From Seohaeicola saemankumensis (lineage in GTDB: Bacteria > Pseudomonadota > Alphaproteobacteria > Rhodobacterales > Rhodobacteraceae): a DNA stretch of 64,000 nt. Shown here in pieces: positions 62,382 through 64,000 of this stretch. The position numbers and the translations under genes are program-made. The notes under the pieces are model-generated. The model saw only the letters and a program-made list of their open reading frames with translations. It was not told where the DNA came from and searched no databases. The DNA lies in assembly GCF_021021435.1 (NCBI RefSeq), contig NZ_JAINWI010000014.1, positions 186,001 through 250,000 on the forward strand, read 5' to 3'. Positions within the stretch are counted from its first letter, which is position 1. Each line of letters begins with the position of its first letter.

Positions 62382-63788
62382 TCATTGCCACCTGGCAAAG
62401 CCCCAGTCGGCTGTCCCCCAGACATAGGGTGGCGTTGTGGTCTCCGGAGTATCGACGTCATCAGTGACTGAGGCACGGTCTGAAAAACGAAAGAACGCCA
62501 ACAGCACCTTCAGCTCGTCGTCCTCTAGCTTCTCGACGGCAAGGAGCTTCCTGAGAGCGTCTACGAGGCTCATGGTGGCCGTTGAAGCGAGCGTTACGGA
62601 CCAAATGCCGTCTAGCTCACTTCCGTTCGGATATGGGCGAAAATTGACGCTCTGAATGACATATTCAGCCGTCACCCCATGCAAGGTAGAGCTGATGGTG
62701 ATGAGCTGCCCGGACCGCAGCCCTGGCGTATACGTCTTAAAGCTCGCTTCGTTGATTTTTTCCGCGTAAGCCTCAAGCTCTGCCAACCCACGCGCGATAG
62801 TCTGGTCCTGCGACCGTAGCGTATTCTCAGTCACAGAAAACTCAAACTCACCAAACTCAGCGATACTACCCTCATCAGGGACCACTGCAATCAAGGGAAC
62901 GAGTGGCTGGCCAGTCAGCACGATGTTTGTGGTCCCAGACGCGGGGGCGGCAGGTATCGCCAAGTCATCGAAGCGCACATACTTTTCATTAAAGCTCCAG
63001 TAGCAGTCAAAGCTACCGGTATCGAGGTACTCAGTCCCGACTGTCTGAGCGACGCCGTCTACCGTTACAGTAGGCTTTTCAGCAAACTTGAAGTTAGTCG
63101 GAAACTCAGTTGTCTCGCCGTCACCAGCATGAAGCGTCGAACGGGCAGCGATTGGGACCTCACCTCCCTGTACTTCAATGATATTTCGAAGCTGTGACAG
63201 ATCAGACCGGATTTTCAGCGAGTTAAATATGAAGTTGTCGCTGGTATCACTGATATCAAAAGGCGCTGGCTCAGCGTTCCGGGCAAAGAAGTGGATGTCC
63301 TTGTTATAGTCCACGTACCAGTTGAAGTTATTGAGCTTGGCCAGCTTGTCGAGGCACTGCGAAACAGTCAGCCGGTTGAAGCTGATGCGGGCAACTGTGA
63401 AGGCGGCATTGACGTTTGTGATGGTGAAGTCTGAGGCGTAGTTGGTACGCAGGAAGGCGATGATTTCGTTACCGGTTTGGTTGATAAAGCGCTCTGTCAC
63501 GAGCCGCCTATCCAGCTGCCGGGTGAAGTCAACACACTCCACCGAGTACACCACTGTAGAAGCTCCCTCTACCGACGTTTCAAAGGACAGAATGGTTCCG
63601 CCAAAGATGCGGGTTCCATCCTTAGTGACAATGATTTCAGCGTTAAGCTCAGGCGCAAAGCCACCAGGCGTCTTCTCGATCACAAAGTCCAGGGTGTCCC
63701 GCGTACTGTTCCGCTCATCGGTAATGGCAAAGCTCTCGGTATCAATTTTGTCAGTGATATCCGTGCCATTGTGGGTGACTACGATCAT
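62382..63788 (-). CDS. Phage tail baseplate-hub-like protein
   Basis: A 468-residue protein: IVVTHNGTDITDKIDTESFAITDERNSTRDTLDFVIEK, later INQTGNEIIAFLRTNYASDFTI and LNNFNWYVDYNKDIHFFAR. This arrangement is that of siphophage tail proteins of the gp27/hub type downstream of the tape measure. The start overlaps the tape-measure stop as ATGA and reads CGCCTATG, another near match to the start motif. Confidence 0.75.
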   Translation of the reverse strand: MIVVTHNGTDITDKIDTESFAITDERNSTRDTLDFVIEKTPGGFAPELNAEIIVTKDGTRIFGGTILSFETSVEGASTVVYSVECVDFTRQLDRRLVTERFINQTGNEIIAFLRTNYASDFTITNVNAAFTVARISFNRLTVSQCLDKLAKLNNFNWYVDYNKDIHFFARNAEPAPFDISDTSDNFIFNSLKIRSDLSQLRNIIEVQGGEVPIAARSTLHAGDGETTEFPTNFKFAEKPTVTVDGVAQTVGTEYLDTGSFDCYWSFNEKYVRFDDLAIPAAPASGTTNIVLTGQPLVPLIAVVPDEGSIAEFGEFEFSVTENTLRSQDQTIARGLAELEAYAEKINEASFKTYTPGLRSGQLITISSTLHGVTAEYVIQSVNFRPYPNGSELDGIWSVTLASTATMSLVDALRKLLAVEKLEDDELKVLLAFFRFSDRASVTDDVDTPETTTPPYVWGTADWGFARWQ

Positions 63789-64000
63789 AGGCGCATTTGC
63801 TGCTTAAGGGTGCTCATAATCTCATCGCCCATGCGGCGAGCTGCAGCCCTGTCGTCCAAGAATGTGCCTGAGATGTTGATTGTAATACCACCACCAAGCG
63901 CACCAGCCTTTGATAGGGGAATGATAGCCTCGGGGCCTGCCTCACCGACCAGGCCAAGTGTCGGCTTGGTGACAATGCCGCCATTTGCAAACGGGGTCAC
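63785..64000 (-). CDS. Tail tape-measure protein, C-terminal end (partial)
   Basis: The last ~71 residues: NGGIVTKPTLGLVGEAGPEAIIPLSK, the very common tape-measure C-terminal repeat, then INISGTFLDDRAAARRMGDEIMSTLKQQMRL. The rest lies beyond the window. It fixes the polarity of the tail module (right to left). Confidence 0.88.
   Translation of the reverse strand: MTPFANGGIVTKPTLGLVGEAGPEAIIPLSKAGALGGGITINISGTFLDDRAAARRMGDEIMSTLKQQMRL

Overview
The first ~51.9 kb reads as a high-GC alphaproteobacterial chromosome, most likely Rhodobacterales/Rhodobacteraceae. The evidence is a CckA-type hybrid kinase, the aerobic cobalamin pathway (cobN/cobG/cobF/cobW), a site-2 protease with CBS domains, paired DUF1330 genes, RbsA/RbsC-type sugar transport, and an ASKHA-domain corrinoid-activator homologue. 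The last ~12 kb (about 51.93-64.0 kb) is different. It is visibly more AT-rich, densely packed on the minus strand and phage-like. It is either a prophage entered just downstream of a tRNA-Gly(CCC) gene or a junction in the assembly; the sequence alone cannot decide.

Layout. 0-14.8 kb holds housekeeping genes: the end of an oligopeptide ABC ATPase, a lytic transglycosylase, ssb, a site-2 protease, typA, a phosphatase, two DUF1330 genes, alaS, recA, a sulfotransferase-like gene, cckA and an rsmB-like methyltransferase. 14.8-32.1 kb is a cobalamin region. One long, mostly overlapping minus-strand run (DUF1636-cobW-cobN-cobG-cobH-cobI-cobJ-cobL-cobE-cobM-cobB-cobA) lies behind a cobalamin riboswitch. 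cobK is inverted inside this run, a second riboswitch precedes a CbiM-like permease, and cobF lies beyond that gene's terminator; cobO-cobQ diverge from the first riboswitch. 32.1-47.4 kb is a catabolic island: a minus-strand sugar-type ABC operon with an SDR, divergent from an unusual cytoplasmic regulator (winged helix fused to a solute-binding-protein fold), then an SDR, an M24 protein with a changed metal ligand, and a 2-oxoacid/acetoin-dehydrogenase-like complex whose E2 is split over two genes. 47.5-51.9 kb holds a truncated metallo-beta-lactamase-fold gene, guaB, the RACo-like gene and tRNA-Gly.

The phage-like region runs right to left: tape-measure end, tail proteins, lysis genes (holin-like proteins and a two-metallopeptidase endolysin), terminator, small HTH, ERF recombinase, SSB, many small proteins, RusA-like resolvase. 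Near its left end an AbiTii-domain (abortive infection) gene sits on the opposite strand behind about 1 kb of gene-free sequence.

The least expected items are these. (i) The gene-free kilobase contains two long-range inverted-repeat pairs that differ from each other by pair-preserving changes, plus many local hairpins, which suggests a large structured RNA. (ii) Three copies of a 10-11-nt element before the AbiTii start could form mutually exclusive stems. (iii) The 9-nt motif TAGCCTATG sits at five phage gene starts, usually with TAG as the upstream stop and always without a Shine-Dalgarno sequence. (iv) Two phage ORFs are each broken by one in-frame stop (TAG, TAA) with clean coding on both sides.
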